Shown piece after piece: positions 22,445-30,464 of a stretch of DNA of 40,588 nucleotides. The DNA comes from Candidatus Bathyarchaeota archaeon (lineage in GTDB: Archaea > Thermoproteota > Bathyarchaeia > 40CM-2-53-6), in the NCBI GenBank assembly GCA_005883085.1, contig VBAY01000047.1, forward strand, positions 1 to 40,588. Reading direction: 5' to 3'. The position numbers and the translations under genes were made by a program. Under the pieces are notes generated by a model, which did not search any database, was not told the DNA's origin, and was given only the letters and a program-made list of their open reading frames with translations. The first letter of the stretch is position 1. Each line of letters starts with the position of its first letter.

Positions 22445-23806
22445 TTATGGCAGGTCGGTGTCCAAAGGGCGCTTTCTCAAGAAACGGGATCCCGCAATAC
22501 CGGCTCCAACTAAAACAAGAAGTGAGATCCCAGCAGACGGGAGGAGGCTCAAGCTTAGGCCCGCAGGCAACGGAGATACTAGCTGAACAAAGATTGATTT
22601 GAGATTATTAGTTAAGACATCTTCGATGATGTTGCTATAGTTCCCGGGCTTTCTCACGTAATCCACGAAAGCATCAATGCGATAGACTCTCGGGCTGTAT
22701 TTGTCTGTCTTCCACTGGGCCGTGAATTCCTTTCGGTTAGTCGGGAGCAGGCCGTGAAAAGTTGTGTTTCCAATGAGGCGCCCCTCCACGCTTATGGTCA
22801 AATTCGCCTCTTCAGTCCTTGTTCCGTTGTTCAAAACCCGCGCAGTGACCGAAATAATAGTGCCTGGTATGACTCCAGCGTCATCGTTAACTGTCGCCGA
22901 GTCAACGGCCAAATCAATCAGATTGTTGATTACAATGATACGCTTGGTCTTGGATGCTGAAACCCCGTAGCTGTCGTCTGCTCTGACAGTGACGTAATAC
23001 GGTTTCCCAATGCTGTAGACGTGGATTATCGTTGCGTTTGAACCCTGCTGGCTTGGATCCGGGTTTCCCCAAATCCAATAATAGTTACTAATAGATCCGC
23101 CCGAGTTCGTGGATCGAGCGGACGCGTTGAAGATGAGCACTCTACCTTGGAGCAGTTCGTTGCCGGTTATCGCAAGGTCAGCGGGAGTGGGGGATACTGT
23201 AAAGTCAACGATAGGTGGAGTGCATGGTGTGCCTGACGTAGGAGGGCAGTCGATATTGGTGAAATACCCGTCAGAGCTAACGGAAGGCAATTCTGTCTGG
23301 TCTAATCCAGCAGTCAAGGTTGCCGAGCGAAAGTGAATCTCGGAGAACCCGCTTCCGAGAATGTCGAATGTCACGTCGAAAAGTTTTCCGCTGGTTGGTG
23401 GCATTGTCGTTGCGGTGAGCAATACGAGCCCGAGAGCGACTACTCCTGCCTGGTCTTCCCCGCCGCATGCTGGCCCATGAGTATCTACGCAATCTCGCAC
23501 CACTGTTGGCTTGCATGAATCGGCTCCCGATGGGCAGAGAACGTTGCCACCATAATCGAGGCCACCAGGTGGCAGAACAGCGCGAAGCACGAGAATGTTG
23601 TATGTAAGCACGACCGCAAAACCATTGATTGCAGGGGCGTCCGTTACATTCACAGTGAACGTAACCTGTCCTGCGGTCTCTCCTAGGAGGAACTGGTTTG
23701 GAGGATTTATCGCGATTTTAGCAGAATCCGCAGCGTGCGCTTGCGGTGTCCCCGGAAACAAGTGGCCGAGGTATGGGTTGCTAGAGAGTGCTAGAATCAT
23801 GATCAT
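22445..23806 (-). CDS. Membrane-anchored cohesin-like / PKD / CARDB protein
   Basis: The 453-residue protein has a signal peptide ending near PQAHA (21-25) and a cohesin-like domain (28-185: VTFTVNVTDAPAINGFAVVL, GVVALGLVLL, GKLFDVTFDILGSGFSEI, SSDGYFTN). A PKD domain (199-295, NYYWIWGNPDPS, HVYSIGKPYYVTVRADD), a CARDB-type Ig domain (297-408), a C-terminal transmembrane helix (416-440) and a basic tail (RFLRKRP) follow. This is the layout of an anchoring scaffold: cohesin outside, C-terminus in the membrane. Partners would be the dockerin-like proteins next door. The ATG at 23806 gives a short signal peptide; the frame stays open 25 codons further up with a better charged region (VRELRLASITL), so the true start may be upstream. 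Confidence 0.8.
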   Translation of the reverse strand: MIMILALSSNPYLGHLFPGTPQAHAADSAKIAINPPNQFLLGETAGQVTFTVNVTDAPAINGFAVVLTYNILVLRAVLPPGGLDYGGNVLCPSGADSCKPTVVRDCVDTHGPACGGEDQAGVVALGLVLLTATTMPPTSGKLFDVTFDILGSGFSEIHFRSATLTAGLDQTELPSVSSDGYFTNIDCPPTSGTPCTPPIVDFTVSPTPADLAITGNELLQGRVLIFNASARSTNSGGSISNYYWIWGNPDPSQQGSNATIIHVYSIGKPYYVTVRADDSYGVSASKTKRIIVINNLIDLAVDSATVNDDAGVIPGTIISVTARVLNNGTRTEEANLTISVEGRLIGNTTFHGLLPTNRKEFTAQWKTDKYSPRVYRIDAFVDYVRKPGNYSNIIEDVLTNNLKSIFVQLVSPLPAGLSLSLLPSAGISLLVLVGAGIAGSRFLRKRPLDTDLP

Positions 23807-23905
23807 GAGGGTGATGGAGGCTAGCCTTAGCTCTCTTACGCCAACGCTCGTTTCTGGCTCTCCACCGTCAGCTTTGATGATTCAAGGTCTGCAACGGCCG
23901 GGGGT

Positions 23906-23921
23906 CTTAAAAGTTTATCCC
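23906..23921 (-). promoter_or_regulatory. Promoter element shared with binding-protein copy 2 (copy B)
   Basis: The plus strand reads CTTAAAAGTTTATCCC, one base different from 22326-22341. By analogy with copy A, transcription should start near 23884, about 78 bases before the ATG at 23806. That is the reason to suspect an upstream start for the cohesin-like gene. Confidence 0.45.
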
Positions 23922-24043
23922 GAAAGAAAACTAGACGGATGAAATATTTTGATGGAGGTTTTCGTTTGACACGGGATTTTTCACGAGTCAATCTTTCCCC
24001 ACGAACTTGTAAGAGCGATTTTTCACAGACTACGGGGCGAGCC

Positions 24044-25729
24044 CTATGTTGTGATTCCGTAGTTCCGAGCCGCGACGCCCGCGTCTACGATGTCAACTAT
24101 GCCGTTACCGTTCAGATCGGCGTACGGGTTCCACCTCGAGCATCCGCAATTATGGCTGAACCCGTAGTCATAGAAGATGACTGATACGTCTATCAGGCTG
24201 ACGAGACCATCCTGGTCTATATCACCCAGGGGCAGGATCCAAACCTGGTTCGTGACACCCAAGGGGTCGTCCCCTCGGTTACCGACACTTTCTATCGGTA
24301 CTGTTACAGTTGCCGATAACGCGTAGCGGCCGGGTTTGAAGCCTGTAGTGTTCCAGCTGAAGACGACGCTTGTCGAGCCGCCGATAGCAACATTCCCGGC
24401 CAGCGTGCCGATACTGGAACTGGTAGTATTCATAGCGGTGAGAGTAACTGAGAACGACTCCACAAAATCTCCGGGGTTGCTCACGGTGACTGTGATATTC
24501 ACAACAGGGTTGGCATACTGAGGTACAGGAGCGTACTTCAACGGTGTAGGATATTTCTTGCATGGCTGCGCGCAATTGAGAGGTGCGACGGTTGAGATCT
24601 TCACGTCATGGACCGGGGAGACAGGACTGGAATTCAGCGCCCAGATATCAAAGTCCACAGCGTTAGGACGATCTGAACGGATGAACACCCAGATAGACTT
24701 GTCAGTTGGGGTATTTGACTGAATCGCGGCGGGATTATCATCGTCAACAGGGTAGGCATCGTTCGTTATCTGTGATTCAGTGGACCAAGTACTGCCATTG
24801 TTAGTAGAAAACTTGCTGTAGATCGCCCAGGCCTCCTGATTCACTGGACCCTGAAGCCTCGCCCAGAACAGCCAGATAGTCCCGTTTCGATCCTGCATGA
24901 TCGACGGATGAGCATCAGGCATTGAAGAAGAGACGACCTGTGATTCCGTCCCCCATATTGCCCCATTGTAGGAGTTGTAGAACAGCTGAGAGTTGCTTTC
25001 CGCAGTCGCGCGCTCTTCCCAGACGAGCCTTAGAATCCCATCCTTGCCAACCATCACAGAGGAGCCGTCGTTCAAACTAGTATTAGTCGTCAGCTTCGTA
25101 TCCGGAGACCAAGCGCCATTCCTGACCGTCTTGTAGTACAGCTGATCTTTGAACGTACATGTTGTGGTGCAAGTTGTGTTCTGCCTACTCCAGAAGAGCC
25201 AGAGTGTACCATCTCTGGCCACAGTGGCTGATGGAGCCGTATCGTTGAGGTTGGTGGAAGTTAGCTGGATCCTATTCGACCAGAACTCGTTACCGTACTT
25301 GTCCACATGGTATTTTTCGTAGACGATCTTGTAGCTGTTCCCGATGAGTGAAGACCAGAACAAGATTACAGTGTCGTTGGCAAACTGGGCCAGCGCTGGG
25401 GAGGCATTGTTACCCGTCGAAAATAGATTCACGTTCGTTAAGTTAACTGGATTATTCCAGAGGCCCCCCGTTCGCGTCTTGTAGAAGATGTCGAATTTTG
25501 GAAAAGACTGGTTGAAACGACTTGACTGCCACGCCATCCAGAGGGTACCGTTCCTTGCTTGGAGAACGCTTGGAAGGAGATCCAGTCCAGGAGACTGATC
25601 GACCCGTGTCGGACCAGTCCACGTGTATGGTGGACTCGCACTAACCATATGGATAGACTCTGGAACAAGCGCTACTGAAAGGATTACGATGCTAATCGCT
25701 AGGAATGATGTCTTGCTGTTAGCTCCCAT
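24044..25729 (-). CDS. Secreted Asp-box beta-propeller / CARDB / dockerin-like protein
   Basis: The protein has 561 residues from the ATG at 25729. A signal peptide (about 1-32, FLAISIVILSVALVP) is followed by about five propeller blades (35-360) with repeated NGTLW(M/L)xW motifs and one Asp-box, STNNGSTWS. A CARDB-type domain (about 375-490) and a C-terminal dockerin-like pair of Ca2+ loops (499-561: GDIDQDGLVSLIDV and ADLNGNGIVDIVDA) follow. The frame extends up to 25795, but that part overlaps the TATA box at 25796-25803. GTGATC, matching the anti-Shine-Dalgarno region, sits 5 bases before the ATG at 25729. The propeller could be a glycan-binding or sialidase-like enzyme; I see no proven catalytic set. 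The dockerin implies assembly on a cohesin protein. Confidence 0.82.
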   Translation of the reverse strand: MGANSKTSFLAISIVILSVALVPESIHMVSASPPYTWTGPTRVDQSPGLDLLPSVLQARNGTLWMAWQSSRFNQSFPKFDIFYKTRTGGLWNNPVNLTNVNLFSTGNNASPALAQFANDTVILFWSSLIGNSYKIVYEKYHVDKYGNEFWSNRIQLTSTNLNDTAPSATVARDGTLWLFWSRQNTTCTTTCTFKDQLYYKTVRNGAWSPDTKLTTNTSLNDGSSVMVGKDGILRLVWEERATAESNSQLFYNSYNGAIWGTESQVVSSSMPDAHPSIMQDRNGTIWLFWARLQGPVNQEAWAIYSKFSTNNGSTWSTESQITNDAYPVDDDNPAAIQSNTPTDKSIWVFIRSDRPNAVDFDIWALNSSPVSPVHDVKISTVAPLNCAQPCKKYPTPLKYAPVPQYANPVVNITVTVSNPGDFVESFSVTLTAMNTTSSSIGTLAGNVAIGGSTSVVFSWNTTGFKPGRYALSATVTVPIESVGNRGDDPLGVTNQVWILPLGDIDQDGLVSLIDVSVIFYDYGFSHNCGCSRWNPYADLNGNGIVDIVDAGVAARNYGITT

Positions 25730-25795
25730 ATTGTGATCACTTCTGTGGGGAAACCTCGCCGATAAGCGCAACCAGCTCAGGATTTCTTTACACAA

Positions 25796-25803
25796 CTTAT
25801 AAG
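25796..25803 (-). promoter_or_regulatory. TATA box of the dockerin-like propeller gene
   Basis: The palindromic CTTATAAG is 67 bases before the ATG at 25729. The expected transcription start near 25773 excludes the longer reading frame starting at 25795. Confidence 0.45.
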
Positions 25804-25903
25804 ACTTCCTTGAATTGGAGACGCGTCCGGATAGATGTCGTGCTCTCTGGCAGTATGTTTGTTGCTGGAGGTTGAACCGGTTATATCGTGCGGAAACAAC
25901 TCT

Positions 25904-25926
25904 GAGGAGAAGAAAAGAAAGAGGGG
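25904..25926 (-). terminator. Pyrimidine/T-rich terminator-like stretch after the 835-residue protein gene
   Basis: On the minus strand the run is almost pure C/T with several T-clusters (CTTTCTTTTCTTCTCC), beginning 25 bases past the stop at 25951. This fits archaeal transcription ending. Confidence 0.4.
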
Positions 25927-25950
25927 ATTTGAAACTCGTTACGGGACTTG

Positions 25951-28458
25951 CTAACTCGTGACTGTAAGTGTGCCGCTGCTCGGGACGTTGCCTAGTACGC
26001 TAGAGGCTGTGAGTGCTGTGGCTGTCAAGCCGTACTGAATCATTGCAGAATAGCTGTATCTTGTGCCGAGGGTACTAGCAGGGAGCGCCGCGGAGAACGC
26101 GAGGTTACTGATGGACTGTCCTGGAAGCAACTGTACCACTATCGATGTAGCTGTGAAAGTCTTTGTGCCTGTAGAGTCGATTCCGATGACCTGGATGCTC
26201 ACGAACAGTGTTGTCGCAGTGTCGAAATTCGTGATTCCAGCTTTGGAGGTGTAGATGCCATTATCTCTGCTGAGTGATACCTTGTGCACTGGCACGAACT
26301 GGATGAACTGTGGTGACGCTGGTACGTGGACGGTCGCGGTCGTGGTGTGCGTTATAGGTCCCGCAATCCCAGTGACGCTAGCAATGTAGTCGCCGGCTGG
26401 GGTTTGAGGTGTTACCCGTACAGTGAGGGTCGTGTGGTTGGGGGTGAAGACGTCTATGAATGTTTGACGCACGGGCACTGAAGCGATAGGGCCGTAGACT
26501 CCACAGTCCGCACATGTACGGACACCGTTGGGGAAGATTATGGTCTGTGGTACCCGTGTTCCGTTGGGGAAGTACACTTGGACGAGGCGGAGCTGCGGGT
26601 TACCCGGAAGCTGTGGGACACGTGTTCTCTCTGGATTTGTGGCGCCGAGGTATGCAACTCCGTTGAACCCGATTTGGAAGTTGGTTGCCGCGAAGCCTCC
26701 GAGACTGGCCAAGTTGATCGTTGAGGTCGCGGGAGTTCCAGGTATGACCGTGAGAGCGGTAGTAACTAGGTGTATCGAAAAGTCGCCTAGTGCGATTGTC
26801 AAGAAGACTCGGTGGGTTATGCTACCGCTGGTAACGCTGATGACGACAGTATAGTTGCCTAGCGCTGAGTTGGCGGTCGTCTCGACCGATAATGTCGAGA
26901 ACACGACGCCGCCTGCGGTCAGCGTAGCTGTCGCGGGGTCGAACCTGGTTACAAGTACGGTTGAGCATGGCGAACAATTGGCCGGTGTATTGGTCCCAGT
27001 TGGAATGACTGTTGCGGAGAAGGTTAGTGGGCCTGCGAATGTTGTTGCGCTGGAGACTTTGATTCCGGAACTCGCGCTTAGACTGGCAAAGGTGATAATG
27101 TGATCTGGGATAGCAGCGAGGTTGAAGTCAGTGCCCGTGATGACAAACGTAACGTCAACGGTATTGGTCACGCCTGCGCTTGTGGCGGTGACTGTGATGT
27201 CATAGGCTGCAAAGTCGGCGGTTGTCGGGATGGTGATTGTCAGGGTGGCTGTGGTGGTTCCGTACGCCGAGAGGGTGACGGAGGCAGGGCTGACAGCGCT
27301 TGTGGGACCGTTAATGTTGACCGCAGTGCTGAATGATATAGTGTCTGCGAAAGCGCTTATGCTGGTGAGGGTAAGGGTGGATGTGCTTGATCCTCCGATG
27401 GGTATGATGAGACCGTTCGCGGGGCTCGCGCTAATGGAAAAGTCTTGTGGAGTGTCCTGGACAACGACGTTTTGGCTATGACTTACTCCAACGGAGCTGG
27501 TCCCGGTCGCCGTTATGACGAAGGTGGGGAATAATAGAATGTCGCCGCCGTTCACGTCAAAGCCGGGGGTCGGATCTGGGGCTGGGCCCGCGGTTAGAGT
27601 GGCCGTAGCCATTCCATTAGCGGGGAGGAAGAGGCTTGGCACGCTGAGCGATACTGCGATAGGTGGTACGGTGGTGCTGCCGATTGGATTGCCGTCCGCG
27701 TCGAAGCTTGGCGGATTGGCGCCTACGCCTGACACAGCGTTAAGGCCGATGGTGTCGGTGAAGCCAGCTTGACTAGTGAGTGTGATGGTGAAGGCGAAGC
27801 TGGAACCTGGCGCAACTGTGGTTGAGTCGGGGGTTACTGCAAAGTTGTAGTCCGCGCCGTGCATGAAGGTGGCCTCCTGAATCGAGACGGGAACTGGAGG
27901 GGCCCCGGGGACACCGTTCGCGATTGTCACACAGACATCTGGGCCTACGCTTGTGCCCGAGCAGCCTGTGTTGAAGAAGATCGGTGTACCGTCTGAGCCG
28001 GCTAGGACTTTGAACACTGCAGTGAACAGTAACCCGTTGGTTGGCGGTGTTGTAGTGGCACCTGCCGTATTGACGGCGGCAAGGTGTACTACTCCGTCAG
28101 CGTCTTGTGGAGCGCATGATGAGCCAGCTTGTAGCAAGCCGTTGATGCAAATGACCAGTGCGCTGAAAGGAATGATGCTGCCTGTGAGATCCGCGCTGAC
28201 CCCGGTGAGGATCGTGGGATCGCTTCTAACCTGAATGTCAAACCCGTTAAGGGCGTCTACTCCTGAAGCTCGAACAGCTATTCTGAGCAAGCCTCCAGGG
28301 GCTTGGTCTAGTGTTGGTGGAAGTGCAGGGCATCCGGTTGTTGATGGATCTGCGAGACATATTTGGCCCGCTGCGTGGGCGTTTGGTATTGCTGGTACGA
28401 CGAATAGGCTTGTAAGTAGCATCAATGGTATGAGGATTACTTTTTCAAGTTTTTTCAA
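25951..28458 (-). CDS. Secreted cohesin-like / Ig-like repeat protein
   Basis: The protein has 835 residues. A signal peptide (1-30, ILIPLMLLTSLFVV, NAHAA) is followed by a cohesin-like domain (about 45-200: LLRIAVRASGVDALNGFDIQV, DGVVHLAAVN, NGLLFTAVFKVLAG). About five Ig-like modules of the kind used in the giant neighbour (205-710) follow, then a C-terminal domain of about 120 residues (711-835) that resembles the end of the giant protein. There is no transmembrane helix, so it is released or attached non-covalently. The start is TTG at 28458. It lies between the two dockerin-like propeller genes, so it is a candidate scaffold for them. The cohesin assignment is by pattern, not by a search. 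Confidence 0.8.
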   Translation of the reverse strand: MKKLEKVILIPLMLLTSLFVVPAIPNAHAAGQICLADPSTTGCPALPPTLDQAPGGLLRIAVRASGVDALNGFDIQVRSDPTILTGVSADLTGSIIPFSALVICINGLLQAGSSCAPQDADGVVHLAAVNTAGATTTPPTNGLLFTAVFKVLAGSDGTPIFFNTGCSGTSVGPDVCVTIANGVPGAPPVPVSIQEATFMHGADYNFAVTPDSTTVAPGSSFAFTITLTSQAGFTDTIGLNAVSGVGANPPSFDADGNPIGSTTVPPIAVSLSVPSLFLPANGMATATLTAGPAPDPTPGFDVNGGDILLFPTFVITATGTSSVGVSHSQNVVVQDTPQDFSISASPANGLIIPIGGSSTSTLTLTSISAFADTISFSTAVNINGPTSAVSPASVTLSAYGTTTATLTITIPTTADFAAYDITVTATSAGVTNTVDVTFVITGTDFNLAAIPDHIITFASLSASSGIKVSSATTFAGPLTFSATVIPTGTNTPANCSPCSTVLVTRFDPATATLTAGGVVFSTLSVETTANSALGNYTVVISVTSGSITHRVFLTIALGDFSIHLVTTALTVIPGTPATSTINLASLGGFAATNFQIGFNGVAYLGATNPERTRVPQLPGNPQLRLVQVYFPNGTRVPQTIIFPNGVRTCADCGVYGPIASVPVRQTFIDVFTPNHTTLTVRVTPQTPAGDYIASVTGIAGPITHTTTATVHVPASPQFIQFVPVHKVSLSRDNGIYTSKAGITNFDTATTLFVSIQVIGIDSTGTKTFTATSIVVQLLPGQSISNLAFSAALPASTLGTRYSYSAMIQYGLTATALTASSVLGNVPSSGTLTVTS

Positions 28459-28699
28459 TACGTATTACCCGTTTTTCCTGCGTGCTTATCGGCATCCACT
28501 CGATATAAGAGTTTTCGATATGTGTATCCTCGTTTATAGCCATGAGACACTTGAGATTGAGGTAGACTTCCCAAGTATTCTTGAAATATACGATCGGTAA
28601 ACAGGCCTGCCTCGAAACGGGCTTGGATGGGGAATCAAGATCGTTTCCGGTAAGATCGAACAGGGGCTTTGTATCGCCGATCTTTTCATGGTCTGGGGG

Positions 28700-30319
28700 C
28701 TAGGACTTGGTTCCAAATGCTCGGGCCGCTATACTGACGTCGATGATGTCGATGATGCCGTTGTTGTTGATGTCACAGTGAGGGTCCCATCGCGAAGGAG
28801 TGGCGGGTGTGAATCCGAAATCATAGAAGAACACTGCTACATCAATAATGGTGACTGAGCCGTCTTGGTCAATGTCCCCCAAGGGAATTACGTGGGTAAC
28901 CCTGGTGAATGTGACATTATTGTCAGCCTGGTTGGGGACTGTCTCGCCAGGAACTGGACTGACGTAGGCGGCGACCGAGTACCATGCGGGCTTCCAGTTG
29001 GTCGTATTCATGCTGAACGATAGATTGACTGTGCCTCCGGGTACTGCAAGGTTCTGCTTCGTTACAGAGTTGTAGGAGCTAGAGTTGTATACGGTGAGGG
29101 CAGCTGTTACTATTTCGCTCTGGTCGCCACGATTAAGGATGGTCGCGGTGAATGAGACGATGGCGCTTTGGCCGATTGACGCGAGCCCGCCTGGGTATTC
29201 GATCTGCGTCGACGGGGTAACCGATGTAATTGTTACATCGTGTATTGGCTGTATCGGGCTGGATATTAGCGCGTAAATGTCCTCGTTTGAGACGGGGTTC
29301 GTTGTGTAGAAGAGCCAGATGGACTTGTTGTAAGTGGACTGGACGCCATATGGCTGCATACTGTCAACACTGGTCGAAGTGTTTGTCATCTGGATTTCTG
29401 CGGACCAGGTTGTGCCGCTGTTGTAGGAGTATTTGGAGTAGAGGAGGTAGTAGAAGGAGAGGCCACTGTAGTAGTGCTTCCTCGACCAGAAGAGCCACAT
29501 TGTCCCGTTCCGATCCTGCATAATCGCGGCATGCTCGTCGGAATCAGTCGAGGCGACAACCTTGGTCTCCGCACTCCAGCCCGCTCCGTTGTATGTCCTG
29601 TAGTATACCTGGTAATTCTCGAGAGATCCTAATCCTTTCGACCAGACTACTCTTACAATGTTGTCTTTGCCAACCGTTATGCCGGAGCCCCAGTTCTGGT
29701 TCGTGTCCGAGGTCAGCTTCGTTTCTGTGGACCAGACTCCTGCTTTCAAGGTCTTGTAGTAGAGCTGTTTAGCAGGATCAGTACAAGAGCCGCTGCAGGT
29801 CGAGTTATTCCTTGTCCAGACGAGCCAGAGAGTCCCATCCCTACCAACAGCAGCGGAGGGATTCGTATCGTTGAGAGATGTGCTCGACGCTTGTAGAGGA
29901 TTTGACCATCCTCCAGGACTGTTGTACATCTTGTAGTAGATGAGATAGCTGGCTGCAGGCTTGTACGCCCAGAAAAGCAGGATAGTTCCGTTCGATAACT
30001 GCGCTAGCGCTGCACCCGCGTTTATCCCACCAGTTGTTAGCCGCGATACTGTCGACCAGACCCCGTTTGTGTACGTCTTGTAGGAGATATCGTACTGGGA
30101 GTCTCCTCTGTACCTGTTCGTTTGCCAAGCCAGCCACATGGTCCCGTTGCTGGCTTGGAGACCTGCGTTCAAAATATTGATTCCCGCGTTGTTCTCGATC
30201 GCCGTAGGGCTTCCCCAAAGGGTAGTGGCAGTGACAGGGTGGAACACCAGCGGGAGAAAGACTAGTCCGGCCACAGACAATAGGACTAGGCAAAGTCCCC
30301 GAAGCGATCGCTTCGTCAA
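28700..30319 (-). CDS. Secreted Asp-box beta-propeller / CARDB / dockerin-like protein
   Basis: This 539-residue paralogue of the protein at 24044-25729 has a signal peptide (1-31, LCLVLLSVAGLVFLPLV). Five or so propeller blades follow with NGT(M/I)WLxW motifs and an Asp-box SYNSGTTWS (about 32-350). A CARDB-type domain (about 360-470) is followed by a dockerin-like C-terminus (476-539: GDIDQDGSVTIIDV and CDINNNGIIDIIDV). All Ca2+-ligand positions of the two loops are filled by Asp or Asn. The start is TTG at 30319, close before the hydrophobic core; no clear TATA box was found. Its likely partners are the cohesin-like proteins to its left. The binding target of the propeller is unknown. Confidence 0.82.
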   Translation of the reverse strand: MTKRSLRGLCLVLLSVAGLVFLPLVFHPVTATTLWGSPTAIENNAGINILNAGLQASNGTMWLAWQTNRYRGDSQYDISYKTYTNGVWSTVSRLTTGGINAGAALAQLSNGTILLFWAYKPAASYLIYYKMYNSPGGWSNPLQASSTSLNDTNPSAAVGRDGTLWLVWTRNNSTCSGSCTDPAKQLYYKTLKAGVWSTETKLTSDTNQNWGSGITVGKDNIVRVVWSKGLGSLENYQVYYRTYNGAGWSAETKVVASTDSDEHAAIMQDRNGTMWLFWSRKHYYSGLSFYYLLYSKYSYNSGTTWSAEIQMTNTSTSVDSMQPYGVQSTYNKSIWLFYTTNPVSNEDIYALISSPIQPIHDVTITSVTPSTQIEYPGGLASIGQSAIVSFTATILNRGDQSEIVTAALTVYNSSSYNSVTKQNLAVPGGTVNLSFSMNTTNWKPAWYSVAAYVSPVPGETVPNQADNNVTFTRVTHVIPLGDIDQDGSVTIIDVAVFFYDFGFTPATPSRWDPHCDINNNGIIDIIDVSIAARAFGTKS

Positions 30320-30414
30320 GCCTTCGCTAGTCCCCTAGCAAATCTCGGATTGCTTCACTGTGGCAGAATGGAAAAGATCAATGATACGGAGATGGTGCGT
30401 GGAGTATGACATGA

Positions 30415-30433
30415 TTCTAATAAAACAAAGAAG
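30415..30433 (-). terminator. T-rich terminator-like stretch after the giant repeat gene
   Basis: On the minus strand CTTCTTTGTTTTATTAG follows the stop at 30465 by about 32 bases. It would separate the giant gene from the downstream propeller gene. Confidence 0.35.
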
Positions 30434-30464
30434 GGAGTTGGAGGGGGGTTTTGGCTTTGCCGTT

